This document shows, one piece after another, positions 1-5,280 of a DNA stretch of 6,208 nt. Positions within the stretch are counted from its first letter, which is position 1. Each line of letters starts with the position of its first letter. The position numbers and the translations under genes are program-made. Origin of the DNA: an uncultured Sphingomonadaceae bacterium (GTDB lineage: Bacteria > Pseudomonadota > Alphaproteobacteria > Sphingomonadales > Sphingomonadaceae); the NCBI GenBank assembly GCA_938016505.1, contig CALLWN010000260.1, positions 1-6,208 of the forward strand, read 5' to 3'. The notes beneath the pieces are model-generated. The model had not been told where the DNA came from. It saw only the letters and a list, made by a program, of their open reading frames with translations, and did not search any database.

Positions 1-64
1 GCTCGGCGCGCTCCGGGGCAGCGTCCTGCGCTACCGCGGTTTCGGGAAGAATCTCGTCAGCCAT
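1..64 (-). CDS. rpsE: 30S ribosomal protein S5, N-terminal fragment (runs off the window)
   Basis: Only the first 21 codons are present. They begin with ATG at 64-62 and read MADEILPETAVAQDAAPERAE, an acidic, alanine-rich leader with no stop before the edge. S5 is a small-subunit protein at the mRNA entry and decoding region. The conserved S5 core is not in the window, so identity rests mainly on position directly after rplR, where S5 is nearly always found. Short, poorly conserved leaders before the S5 core are common in alphaproteobacteria. The start follows the L18 stop by 2 nt (TGA-CG-ATG). A GGAG inside the end of the L18 gene, 8 nt upstream, can serve as its ribosome binding site. Confidence 0.85.
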   Translation of the reverse strand, partial: MADEILPETAVAQDAAPERAE

Positions 65-66
65 CG

Positions 67-417
67 TCAGAACTCCAGTCCGCCCTCGCGGGCCGCTTCG
101 GCCAGGGCCTTGACCCGGCCGTGGAAGAGGAAGCCACCACGATCGAACACCACGGCAGTGACGCCGGCCGCCTTCGCCCTCTCGGCGAGCGTCTTGCCGA
201 CGGCCGCCGCCGCGGCGACGGTGGCACCGTTTCCTTCGAACGCCTTCTCGAGGCTGGAGGCGGCAGCGACCGTGTGGCCCCGGCTGTCGTCGATGACCTG
301 GGCGTAGATGTGGCGGCCGGAACGATGCACCGACAGCCGGGGCCGGCCGCCGGATTTGGCCCGGAGCGCGGTACGGACCCGGCGGCGGCGGCGCTCGAAG
401 ATGGAGAGATGGGCCAT
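67..417 (-). CDS. rplR: 50S ribosomal protein L18
   Basis: This 116-residue protein is close to the usual 117. L18 binds 5S rRNA together with L5 and L25 in the central protuberance of the large subunit. Visible family features are a basic N-terminus ([13 protein letters not shown], residues 9-21), the segment '[20 protein letters not shown]' (25-44), the helix '[12 protein letters not shown]' (70-81) and the C-terminal signature '[20 protein letters not shown]' (91-110). An alanine-rich stretch at 66-72 (TVAAAAA) is normal for this helix. The ATG shares one base with the L6 stop (TAATG). The purine-rich end of L6 (AAGGAAGGGAAG) supplies a loosely spaced Shine-Dalgarno region, so coupling to L6 translation is likely. 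Confidence 0.98.
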   Translation of the reverse strand: MAHLSIFERRRRRVRTALRAKSGGRPRLSVHRSGRHIYAQVIDDSRGHTVAAASSLEKAFEGNGATVAAAAAVGKTLAERAKAAGVTAVVFDRGGFLFHGRVKALAEAAREGGLEF

Positions 418-950
418 TATTTCTTCTTCCCTTCCTTGCGGAAGATGAACTCGCCGCGATACTTGATGCCCTTGCCCTTGTAGGGCTCGGGCTTGCGCCA
501 GCGGCGGATCTCGGCGGCAACCTGGCCGACCTTCTGGCGATCGACGCCCGAGATCTCGACCGTGGTCTGGTCGGGCGTCTTCGCGGTGATGCCCTCGGGC
601 AGGGCATATTCGACATCGTGGCTGTAGCCGAGCTGCAGCTTGAGCGTCGAGCCCTGGGCCGAGGCCCGATACCCCACGCCCGAGATCTCGAGCACCTTGG
701 TAAAGCCCTGCGAGACGCCGAGGACGAGGTTCGACACCAGCGTGCGCTGCATGCCCCAGAAGGCGCGCGCCCGCTTGGTGTCGTTGGCCGGGCGCACCCG
801 AACTTCCGCCCCCTCGATCTCGTAGCGGATGTCGTCGACGAGCCGCATGGCGAGCTCGCCCTTCGGGCCCCTCGCCCGCATCTCGCCGCCGTCGATCGCG
901 ACGGTCACGCCAGCGGGAATGGGAACCGGTTTCTTGCCGATGCGCGACAT
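417..950 (-). CDS. rplF: 50S ribosomal protein L6
   Basis: At 177 residues this has the normal bacterial length. L6 sits near the sarcin-ricin loop and the base of the L7/L12 stalk on the large subunit. The N-terminus [12 protein letters not shown] (1-12) is typical, followed by 'RGPKGEL' (27-33). The C-terminal half carries 'EISGVGYRA' (88-96) and the diagnostic '[18 protein letters not shown]' (132-149) with '[13 protein letters not shown]' (152-164). It ends in a lysine-rich tail (GKKK). The start lies 2 nt after the S8 stop (TGATCATG). The only upstream purine match is AGG about 10 nt away, in the end of S8, so this is one of the weakest Shine-Dalgarno sequences in the cluster and initiation probably depends on ribosomes finishing S8. 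Confidence 0.99.
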   Translation of the reverse strand: MSRIGKKPVPIPAGVTVAIDGGEMRARGPKGELAMRLVDDIRYEIEGAEVRVRPANDTKRARAFWGMQRTLVSNLVLGVSQGFTKVLEISGVGYRASAQGSTLKLQLGYSHDVEYALPEGITAKTPDQTTVEISGVDRQKVGQVAAEIRRWRKPEPYKGKGIKYRGEFIFRKEGKKK

Positions 951-952
951 GA

Positions 953-1351
953 TCAGAACACCTGACAGAGGATTTCGCCGCCGACGTTCTCGGCGCGGGC
1001 CTCCGCGTCCGAAAGCACGCCGCGCGGAGTCGAGACGATGGTGATTCCGAGGCCGTTCCTGACGCGGGGAAGCTCCTTCGCGCCCGAATAGACCCGGCGG
1101 CCCGGCTTCGACACCCGCTTCACTTCGCGGATGGCGGGCTGGCCTTCGAAATATTTGAGCTCGATCCGGATGGTCGGCTGGCTGCCGGCCTTGTCCTCGC
1201 GGCTCCAGCCACGGATATAGCCCTCGCGCTGGAGCACGTCGAGCACGCTGGTGCGCAGGCGCGACGCCGGCGAGACCACGCTGTCCTTGCGCGCGGCCTG
1301 GCCGTTCCGGATCCGGGTCAGCATGTCCCCCAGGGGGTCGGTCATGTTCAT
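953..1351 (-). CDS. rpsH: 30S ribosomal protein S8
   Basis: This 132-residue protein is the primary 16S rRNA-binding protein S8 of the small-subunit platform. In E. coli it also represses the spc operon by binding its mRNA near the L5 start. Visible features are '[21 protein letters not shown]' in two parts (5-15, 16-25), '[12 protein letters not shown]' (37-48), '[13 protein letters not shown]' (62-74), '[10 protein letters not shown]' (79-88) and the RNA-binding C-terminus '[16 protein letters not shown]' (100-115) with 'GGEIL' (124-128). The first ATG (1351) is preferred because AAGGA (1362-1366), overlapping the S14 stop, lies 10 nt upstream. A second in-frame ATG at 1345 (Met3) is possible and would change only two residues. 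It follows S14 after a 13-nt gap, the second longest in the window. Confidence 0.99.
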   Translation of the reverse strand: MNMTDPLGDMLTRIRNGQAARKDSVVSPASRLRTSVLDVLQREGYIRGWSREDKAGSQPTIRIELKYFEGQPAIREVKRVSKPGRRVYSGAKELPRVRNGLGITIVSTPRGVLSDAEARAENVGGEILCQVF

Positions 1352-1364
1352 GGGGCGTCGGTCC

Positions 1365-1670
1365 TTACCAGCTCGACTTGGTGACGCCGGGGATCAGGCC
1401 CTTGTTGGCCAGTTCCCGGAGCTGCACCCGGCAGAGCTTGAACTTGCGGTAGTAGGCGCGCGGCCGGCCGGTCAGCTCACAGCGGTTGCGGACCCGGGTC
1501 GGGTTGGCGTTGCGCGGGATCTCGGCGAGCTTCAGGCGGGCCATGAGGCGCTCGCTCTCGCCGAGCGTCTCGTCATCGGCGATCGCCTTCAGCTTCGCAT
1601 ATTTCGCGGCATAGCGCTTCACCAGCATCTTGCGCCGCTCGTTCTTGTTGATGGAGCTCAACTTGGCCAT
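1365..1670 (-). CDS. rpsN: 30S ribosomal protein S14, zinc-free 101-residue type
   Basis: S14 assembles late into the head of the small subunit near the A site. At 101 residues it matches the long form. The diagnostic region '[17 protein letters not shown]' occupies residues 61-77 and the C-terminus '[11 protein letters not shown]' 91-101. It has only two cysteines (C64 and C80) and lacks the paired CxxC motifs of the short zinc-binding form, so it is the zinc-independent (C-minus) paralogue type. The start is 11 nt after the L5 stop. GAGGAG (1678-1683), overlapping the TGA of L5, sits 7 nt before ATG, an excellent Shine-Dalgarno. Confidence 0.99.
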   Translation of the reverse strand: MAKLSSINKNERRKMLVKRYAAKYAKLKAIADDETLGESERLMARLKLAEIPRNANPTRVRNRCELTGRPRAYYRKFKLCRVQLRELANKGLIPGVTKSSW

Positions 1671-1677
1671 GATGACT

Positions 1678-1683
1678 CTCCTC
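1678..1683 (-). promoter_or_regulatory. Ribosome binding site of S14
   Basis: GAGGAG begins inside the L5 TGA stop and ends 7 nt before the S14 ATG at 1670. The stop codon and the initiation signal are physically merged, as expected for coupled translation. Confidence 0.85.
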
Positions 1684-2269
1684 AGGCCGCTTCGCGCGCT
1701 TGCGCTTGGGTTTCGCCCAGGAACGGCATGCCGAACGCACGCAGGAGCGCGCGCGCCTCGTCGTCACTCCGGGCGGTTGTCGTGAAGATGATGTCCATGC
1801 CGCGGACCTTGTCGATCCGGTCGTAGGAGATTTCGGGGAACACCAGCTGCTCCTTCAGGCCCATGGCGTAGTTGCCGCGACCGTCGAAGCTCTTCGGGTT
1901 GAGGCCGCGAAAGTCCTTCACCCGCGGCAGCGCGATGGTGATGAGACGGTCGAGGAACTCGTACATGCGGTCCCGCCTGAGCGTCACCTTGCACCCGATG
2001 GGCATGCCCTCGCGCAGCTTGAACGACGCGACCGACTTCTTGGCCCGCGTGATCACCGGCTTCTGGCCGGTGATCGCCATCATCTCGGCCGCCGCCACCT
2101 CGACCTTCTTCTTGTCCTGCGTCGCCTCGCCGACCCCCATGTTGATGGTGATCTTTTCGAGCCGCGGAACCTGCAGCCGGTTGGTGTAGCCGAACTGCGC
2201 GGTGAGGGCCTTCACCACCTCGTCATCATAGAGCCGCTGCATCCGCGGTCTGGCGCGTGTCTCAGCCAT
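1682..2269 (-). CDS. rplE: 50S ribosomal protein L5
   Basis: L5 binds 5S rRNA in the central protuberance and contacts the small subunit and P-site tRNA. The protein has 195 residues against 179 in E. coli. Visible features are '[18 protein letters not shown]' (32-49), '[23 protein letters not shown]' split as 66-77 and 78-88, 'PIGCKVTLR' (90-98), '[14 protein letters not shown]' (110-123), '[21 protein letters not shown]' (127-147) and '[14 protein letters not shown]' (163-176). The extra length is a short N-terminal leader (about 9 residues before [10 protein letters not shown]) and a C-terminal tail after 'FGMPF' (residues 184-195, [12 protein letters not shown]). The first ATG is favoured by a very strong upstream Shine-Dalgarno. 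Its first 8 nt overlap the end of L24 in another frame. Confidence 0.99.
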   Translation of the reverse strand: MAETRARPRMQRLYDDEVVKALTAQFGYTNRLQVPRLEKITINMGVGEATQDKKKVEVAAAEMMAITGQKPVITRAKKSVASFKLREGMPIGCKVTLRRDRMYEFLDRLITIALPRVKDFRGLNPKSFDGRGNYAMGLKEQLVFPEISYDRIDKVRGMDIIFTTTARSDDEARALLRAFGMPFLGETQAQAREAA

Positions 2270-2579
2270 CGATCACCTCTCCCGAGCCCTTGAGGACCCG
2301 CACCTTCCTGCCGTCGCGCATCTCGAAACCGACACGCGCGGGCTTGCCCGTCTTCGGATCCCTGAGCGCGACGTTCGAGACATGGATGGGCGCCTCGAAC
2401 CGCTTGAGGCCGCCCTGCGGGTCGGCCTGGCTGGGCTTCTGGTGGCGGGTCACCATGTTGACGCCCGAGACCACCACGCGCTCCTCCTTCGGGATGGCGC
2501 GGATGACCTCGCCCTCGCGGCCCCTGTCCTTGCCGGCGATCACGATCACGCGGTCGCCCTTCCTGATCTTCGCGGCCAT
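2262..2579 (-). CDS. rplX: 50S ribosomal protein L24
   Basis: L24 is an assembly-initiating protein that binds 23S rRNA near the exit tunnel opening. From ATG at 2579 it has 105 residues ([11 protein letters not shown]...), matching the family start. The N-terminal KOW segment is '[20 protein letters not shown]' (residues 7-26). The middle '[13 protein letters not shown]' (37-49), '[17 protein letters not shown]' (56-72) and '[12 protein letters not shown]' (74-85) are typical. A GTG codon directly before the ATG (2582-2580) is in frame and could also initiate, adding one residue. The ATG is preferred because GGAGG lies 7 nt before it and homologues start MAAKI. The ATG shares one base with the L14 stop (TGATG), and the end overlaps L5 by 8 nt. 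Confidence 0.98.
   Translation of the reverse strand: MAAKIRKGDRVIVIAGKDRGREGEVIRAIPKEERVVVSGVNMVTRHQKPSQADPQGGLKRFEAPIHVSNVALRDPKTGKPARVGFEMRDGRKVRVLKGSGEVIDG
2271..2279 (-). promoter_or_regulatory. Extended ribosome binding site of L5
   Basis: GAGGTGATC in the last codons of L24 is complementary over nine consecutive bases to the usual 3' end of 16S rRNA (GATCACCTC within GGATCACCTCC). The GAGG core is 6 nt before the L5 ATG at 2269. It supports the upstream ATG of L5 rather than the internal Met10. Confidence 0.85.
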
Positions 2580-2947
2580 CACAGCACCTCCGGAGCCAGG
2601 CTGATGATCTTCATGTGGCCCGAGGCGCGCAGCTCGCGCACCACCGGCCCGAAGATCCGGGTGCCGATGGGCTCCTGGTTCTTGTTGATGAGAACGGCCG
2701 CGTTCGAATCGAACCGGATGACCGAGCCATCGGGCCGGCGCACATCCTTGGCGGTGCGCACGACGACAGCGCGGTGCACGTCGCCCTTCTTCACACGGCC
2801 CTTGGGCTGGGCTTCCTTGACCGAGACGACGATCACGTCACCAACGCTTGCCGTGCGGCGCTTGGAGCCACCGAGCACCTTGATGCACATGACCTCCTTG
2901 GCGCCCGAATTGTCGGCGACGTCGAGCCGAGTCTGCATCTGGATCAT
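2579..2947 (-). CDS. rplN: 50S ribosomal protein L14
   Basis: This protein has exactly the usual 122 residues. L14 lies at the subunit interface and forms intersubunit bridges with 16S rRNA. Visible features are the start [19 protein letters not shown] (1-19), '[19 protein letters not shown]' (21-39), '[15 protein letters not shown]' (52-66), '[11 protein letters not shown]' (78-88) and '[13 protein letters not shown]' (95-107). It follows the S17 stop after a single base (TGACATG). AAGGGG inside the end of the S17 gene, 9 nt upstream, can act as ribosome binding site. In E. coli a promoter for the spc operon precedes this gene; here there is no intergenic room for one. Confidence 0.99.
   Translation of the reverse strand: MIQMQTRLDVADNSGAKEVMCIKVLGGSKRRTASVGDVIVVSVKEAQPKGRVKKGDVHRAVVVRTAKDVRRPDGSVIRFDSNAAVLINKNQEPIGTRIFGPVVRELRASGHMKIISLAPEVL
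2585..2591 (-). promoter_or_regulatory. Ribosome binding site of L24
   Basis: GGAGGTG lies in the last codons of L14. Its GGAGG core ends 7 nt before the ATG at 2579, or 4 nt before the GTG at 2582, which favours the ATG as the L24 start. Confidence 0.85.
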
Positions 2948-2948
2948 G

Positions 2949-3227
2949 TCAGGCCACCCCTTCCGCGAGCGCGTCGGTCGCTGGCGCGCCGCCGGAGACC
3001 TTCTCGATCACGCGCCAGGTCTTGAGCTTGGAAATCGGCGCGCATTCCTCGATCCGCACCACGTCGCCCGCACGGTAGGCATTGGCCTCGTCATGGGCGT
3101 GATACTTCTTGGACCGGCGGATGATCTTGCCATACACCGGGTGGGGCACGCGCCGCTCGACGAGAACCACGACCGTCCGGTCGGGCTTGTCGGAGACCAC
3201 GGTTCCCTGGAGAATCCGCTTGGGCAT
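2949..3227 (-). CDS. rpsQ: 30S ribosomal protein S17
   Basis: S17 is an OB-fold protein that binds 16S rRNA early in small-subunit assembly. From ATG at 3227 it has 92 residues, slightly more than the 84 of E. coli owing to a C-terminal tail rich in Ala, Gly and acidic residues (about 79-92). Typical segments are '[20 protein letters not shown]' (6-25), '[19 protein letters not shown]' (29-47), 'GDVVRIEE' (54-61) and '[13 protein letters not shown]' (64-76). The frame stays open far upstream (to about 3659) inside the L29 and L16 genes, but the MPKRIL start, the TGATG overlap with the L29 stop and GGAAGGA (3236-3242), 8 nt ahead, fix the start here. Confidence 0.98.
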   Translation of the reverse strand: MPKRILQGTVVSDKPDRTVVVLVERRVPHPVYGKIIRRSKKYHAHDEANAYRAGDVVRIEECAPISKLKTWRVIEKVSGGAPATDALAEGVA

Positions 3228-3442
3228 CAGTTGGTTCCTTCCACCGCCGGCGCAGCCTTGGCGCGCGCGGCCTGCTCGGTCTTGATGCGGGCGATGGTGC
3301 GGCGCACCTCGCGCACCCGCGACGGCTTCTCGAGCTGCTGGGTTGCCGCCTGGAAGCGGAGGTTCAGCTGCTCGCGCTTGAGATCGGCAAGCCGGCCCAT
3401 GAGGTCGGCGTCCGACAGGGCCTTCATGTCCTCGCGTGCCAT
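3227..3442 (-). CDS. rpmC: 50S ribosomal protein L29
   Basis: L29 is a small two-helix protein near the polypeptide exit tunnel, where with L23 it contributes to docking of trigger factor and SRP. From ATG at 3442 it has 71 residues (usual range about 60-75). The signature is '[18 protein letters not shown]' (14-31) followed by '[20 protein letters not shown]' (36-55), ending in a short Ala-rich tail. The frame is open a long way upstream (to about 4723) through L16 and S3, so a longest-ORF caller would produce a spurious fusion of almost 500 residues. A complete AAGGAGG 7 nt before this ATG and the start MAREDMKAL settle the real start. It is 2 nt after the L16 stop (TGA-GG-ATG). Confidence 0.97.
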   Translation of the reverse strand: MAREDMKALSDADLMGRLADLKREQLNLRFQAATQQLEKPSRVREVRRTIARIKTEQAARAKAAPAVEGTN

Positions 3443-3444
3443 CC

Positions 3445-3870
3445 TCAGGCCTCCTTCGCTTCGCCGAGACGGACGACCATCCGGGTCTTGATCGGGAGCT
3501 TGGCTGCGGCGCGTTCGAATGCGCCGGCGGCAACCTCGCGGCTGACCCCGTCGAGCTCGAACATGACCCGGCCTGGCTTGACCCGGGCCACCCAATATTC
3601 GGGCGTGCCCTTGCCCGACCCCATCCGGACTTCGGCGGGCTTGGACGAGACCGGGACATCGGGGAAGATGCGGATCCAGAGCCTTCCCTGGCGCTTGATG
3701 TGGCGGGTGATGGCCCGCCGGGCGCTCTCGATCTGGCGCGCGGTGATCCGCTCGGGCTCGAGCGCCTTCAGGCCGAACGCGCCGAAGTTGAGCGTGGCGC
3801 CGCCCTTGGTGTCGCCATGGATGCGCCCCTTGTGGGCCTTCCGGAACTTCGTCCGCTTGGGGTGCAGCAT
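3445..3870 (-). CDS. rplP: 50S ribosomal protein L16
   Basis: L16 is a late-assembling large-subunit protein that contacts the A-site tRNA near the peptidyl transferase region. It has 141 residues (136 in E. coli). Typical segments are the start [16 protein letters not shown] (1-16), '[20 protein letters not shown]' (29-48), '[20 protein letters not shown]' (50-69), '[15 protein letters not shown]' (81-95) and '[12 protein letters not shown]' (125-136). Arg82 in 'VRMGSGKG' corresponds to the arginine that is hydroxylated in E. coli L16; modification here is only a possibility. An in-frame TGA five codons upstream excludes any earlier start. GAAGG lies 9 nt before ATG, separated by a CGAAAAAAG spacer. 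It is the only gene here preceded by a substantial non-coding gap. Confidence 0.99.
   Translation of the reverse strand: MLHPKRTKFRKAHKGRIHGDTKGGATLNFGAFGLKALEPERITARQIESARRAITRHIKRQGRLWIRIFPDVPVSSKPAEVRMGSGKGTPEYWVARVKPGRVMFELDGVSREVAAGAFERAAAKLPIKTRMVVRLGEAKEA
3450..3456 (-). promoter_or_regulatory. Ribosome binding site of L29 (decides its start)
   Basis: A complete AAGGAGG is encoded by the final Lys-Glu-Ala codons of L16 and lies 7 nt before the L29 ATG at 3442. It supports this start over the much longer open frame upstream. Confidence 0.9.
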
Positions 3871-3879
3871 CTTTTTTCG

Positions 3880-3884
3880 CCTTC
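3880..3884 (-). promoter_or_regulatory. Ribosome binding site of L16
   Basis: GAAGG lies 9 nt before the L16 ATG. It is one of the few ribosome binding sites in the window outside a coding sequence and is followed by an unusually A-rich spacer (CGAAAAAAG) in this GC-rich DNA, which would keep the start unpaired. Confidence 0.75.
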
Positions 3885-3888
3885 AGTC

Positions 3889-3903
3889 GAGGGAGTGGCC
3901 CTC
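3889..3903 (-). promoter_or_regulatory. Small hairpin between S3 and L16
   Basis: On the transcribed strand GAGGG-CCACT-CCCTC can form a 5-bp stem with a 5-nt loop. It touches the base of the larger hairpin at position 3903, so the two compete for one pair. Its left arm includes an SD-like GGAGGG with no start codon at suitable distance, which the stem would mask. Five base pairs alone could occur by chance. Confidence 0.3.
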
Positions 3904-3937
3904 CGATAAGGCGACGGGATGAGCCGTCGCTTACCGG
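3903..3937 (-). promoter_or_regulatory. Hairpin straddling the S3 stop codon; function unknown
   Basis: On the transcribed strand the left arm CCGGTAAGCGACGG pairs with the right arm CCGTCGC-C-TTATCGG around the loop CTCATC. This makes 14 bp: 13 Watson-Crick pairs and one G-U pair, with a single bulged C (position 3910). The S3 stop TAA (3931-3933) is inside the left arm. No U-tract follows, so an intrinsic terminator is unlikely. It could slow or pause ribosomes, protect an mRNA processing end, or set the relative output of S3 and L16. The pairing is seen directly; any function is inference. Confidence 0.6.
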
Positions 3938-4626
3938 GCCGGGCGCACTCCCGCAGTTTGGGATTCGAGCATCAGCCGGTCCTGGGCCATCGGGTCGGGG
4001 CCGAGGATCTCGCCCTTGAAGATCCAGACCTTCACGCCGCACACGCCGTAGGCGGTATGGGCCTGGGCTTCGGCATAGTCGACATTGCCGCGCAGCGTGT
4101 GCAGCGGCACGCGGCCTTCGCGGTACCATTCGGTCCGCGCGATCTCGGCGCCGCCGAGCCGGCCCGAGCAGGTGATCCGGATCCCCTCGGCACCGAGGCG
4201 CAGCGCCGACTGAACCGCCCGCTTCATCGCCCGGCGGAACGCGACACGCCGTTCGAGCTGGTCGGCGACGCCCTGCGCCACCAGCTTGGCGTCGATCTCG
4301 GGCTTCCGGATCTCGACGATGTTGAGGGTCACGTCGCTCCTGGTCATGGCCGACAGGGCCTTGCGGAGCCTGTCGATGTCGGCGCCCTTCTTGCCGATGA
4401 TGACACCGGGGCGCGCGGCATAGACCGAGACCCGGCAGAGCTTCGCCGGACGCTCGATCACGACCTTGGAAATGGCCGCCTGCGGGTGCGTCTTCATGAT
4501 GTAGTCGCGGATCCTCAGATCCTCGAGCAGGAGACGTCCATAGTCGTCGCCGCTGGCATACCAGCGGCTGTCCCAGGTGCGGTTGATCTGGAGCCGGAGC
4601 CCGATCGGCGAGGTCTTCTGTCCCAT
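3931..4626 (-). CDS. rpsC: 30S ribosomal protein S3
   Basis: S3 lines the mRNA entry channel in the small-subunit head and takes part in mRNA unwinding. From ATG at 4626 it has 231 residues (233 in E. coli). The start [12 protein letters not shown] (1-12) is family-typical. The KH domain shows the GxxG loop '[12 protein letters not shown]' (73-84), with '[13 protein letters not shown]' (106-118) after it. The C-terminal domain includes '[17 protein letters not shown]' (123-139), '[20 protein letters not shown]' (154-173) and '[11 protein letters not shown]' (197-207). The frame is open upstream to about 4830 inside L22, but the longer product has no family similarity. GGGAG lies 7 nt before the chosen ATG, which follows the L22 stop by 2 nt. 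The stop codon lies in the 5' arm of a hairpin (3903-3937). Confidence 0.99.
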   Translation of the reverse strand: MGQKTSPIGLRLQINRTWDSRWYASGDDYGRLLLEDLRIRDYIMKTHPQAAISKVVIERPAKLCRVSVYAARPGVIIGKKGADIDRLRKALSAMTRSDVTLNIVEIRKPEIDAKLVAQGVADQLERRVAFRRAMKRAVQSALRLGAEGIRITCSGRLGGAEIARTEWYREGRVPLHTLRGNVDYAEAQAHTAYGVCGVKVWIFKGEILGPDPMAQDRLMLESQTAGVRPAR

Positions 4627-4628
4627 CC

Positions 4629-5012
4629 TCAGGCTCCCGCCTCTTCGCTCTCGCGCACCACGATCCGCAGCCGCGAGAAGGGCTTGACGATCCGCGCCGA
4701 ACGGCCGCGGGCGCGGGTTGCAAAGCGCTTCATCGTGATCGCCTTGCCGACACTCGCCTCCTTGACGACCAGCCGGTCGACATCGAGGTTGTGGTTGTTC
4801 TCGGCATTGGCGATCGCCGATTGCAGGCACTTCTTCACGTCGACCGCCATCGCCTTCTTCGAGAAGCTGAGGATGTTGACCGCCTCTTCGGCCTTGCGGC
4901 CGCGGATGAGGCCGGCGACCAGGTTGAGCTTGTAGGGGCTGCCGCGCACGGTGGCAGCAACTGCGAGCGCTTCCTTCTCGTCGACCTTGCGGGGTCTCGC
5001 TGGTTTCGACAT
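4629..5012 (-). CDS. rplV: 50S ribosomal protein L22
   Basis: L22 is a globular 23S rRNA-binding protein whose long beta-hairpin lines the exit tunnel; mutations in that loop give macrolide resistance in other bacteria. It has 127 residues, longer than the 110 of E. coli mainly through an N-terminal basic leader ([15 protein letters not shown]), as is usual in alphaproteobacteria. Visible features are '[20 protein letters not shown]' (25-44), '[15 protein letters not shown]' (63-77), '[17 protein letters not shown]' (81-97) and the tunnel hairpin 'RARGRSARI' (100-108). I see no obvious deletion in the hairpin. It starts 3 nt after the S19 stop; GAGG, 6 nt upstream in the S19 end, is the ribosome binding site. 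Confidence 0.99.
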   Translation of the reverse strand: MSKPARPRKVDEKEALAVAATVRGSPYKLNLVAGLIRGRKAEEAVNILSFSKKAMAVDVKKCLQSAIANAENNHNLDVDRLVVKEASVGKAITMKRFATRARGRSARIVKPFSRLRIVVRESEEAGA

Positions 5013-5015
5013 GGC

Positions 5016-5279
5016 TTACCTCTTCGACTTCTTGTCGGCCGCGTGGCCGGGGAAGGTGCGCGTCGGCGCGAACTCGCCGAGCTTCATGCCCACCATGTCC
5101 TCGTTGACTGCAACGGGGATGAACTTCTTGCCATTGTAGACGCTGAAGGTGTGGCCGACAAACTCGGGCAGGATAGTCGAGCGCCGCGACCAGGTCTTGA
5201 TCGGCCCACGGCCTCCGGCCTGCACCTTCTTGAGGAGATGCAGGTCGACGAACGGTCCCTTCCAGACGGAGCGTGCCAT
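5016..5279 (-). CDS. rpsS: 30S ribosomal protein S19
   Basis: S19 lies in the head of the small subunit, pairs with S13 and contacts the large subunit and tRNA. It has 87 residues, against 92 in E. coli; the loop between 'DLHLLKKV' (12-19) and '[13 protein letters not shown]' (28-40) is shorter. The signature '[19 protein letters not shown]' (58-76) with '[10 protein letters not shown]' (78-87) is diagnostic. The start [10 protein letters not shown] is typical. The ATG follows the L2 stop by one base (TAA-G-ATG). The best Shine-Dalgarno, AAGAGG in the end of L2, leaves only 4 nt before the ATG, so reinitiation after L2 is plausible. Confidence 0.99.
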   Translation of the reverse strand: MARSVWKGPFVDLHLLKKVQAGGRGPIKTWSRRSTILPEFVGHTFSVYNGKKFIPVAVNEDMVGMKLGEFAPTRTFPGHAADKKSKR

Positions 5280-5280
5280 C

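Larger units (their letters stand above)
3871..3930 (-). other. 60-nt S3-L16 intergenic gap, the only one in the window above 13 nt
   Basis: Read on the transcribed strand, this gap starts right after the S3 TAA. It holds most of a long hairpin, then a smaller one, then GAAGG-CGAAAAAAG leading to the L16 ATG. No alternative start codon for L16 exists because TGA is in frame at 3883-3885. I see no promoter boxes I would defend and no T-run that would make the hairpin an intrinsic terminator. Confidence 0.9.

Noticed and set aside
2200..2290. E. coli-like S8 repressor site at the L5 start
   Set aside because: I could not find a convincing helix-21-like stem with the expected internal loop by eye; it needs a covariance search.
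1251..2293. Plus-strand open frames opposite S8, S14 and L5
   Set aside because: Mirror frames of real genes, without ribosome binding sites or recognisable domains.
2382..3491. Long plus-strand open frame (369 codons) opposite L24, L14, S17 and L29
   Set aside because: It lies antisense to four confidently identified ribosomal genes, has no family motif or convincing start, and long antisense frames are expected in GC-rich coding DNA.
3865..3880. A6 run before L16 as a frameshift slippery site
   Set aside because: It is upstream of the start codon and outside any translated frame, so it cannot act as a programmed frameshift site.
3903..3937. Intrinsic terminator between S3 and L16
   Set aside because: The stem is strong enough, but no U-run follows on the minus strand (next bases AGGGCC) or on the plus strand, and L16 downstream must be co-expressed.
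3919..4935. Long plus-strand open frame (338 codons) opposite S3 and L22
   Set aside because: Antisense shadow of two well-conserved genes; composition (His, Arg, Gly, Asp-rich, no hydrophobic core pattern) is typical of complementary-strand translation.
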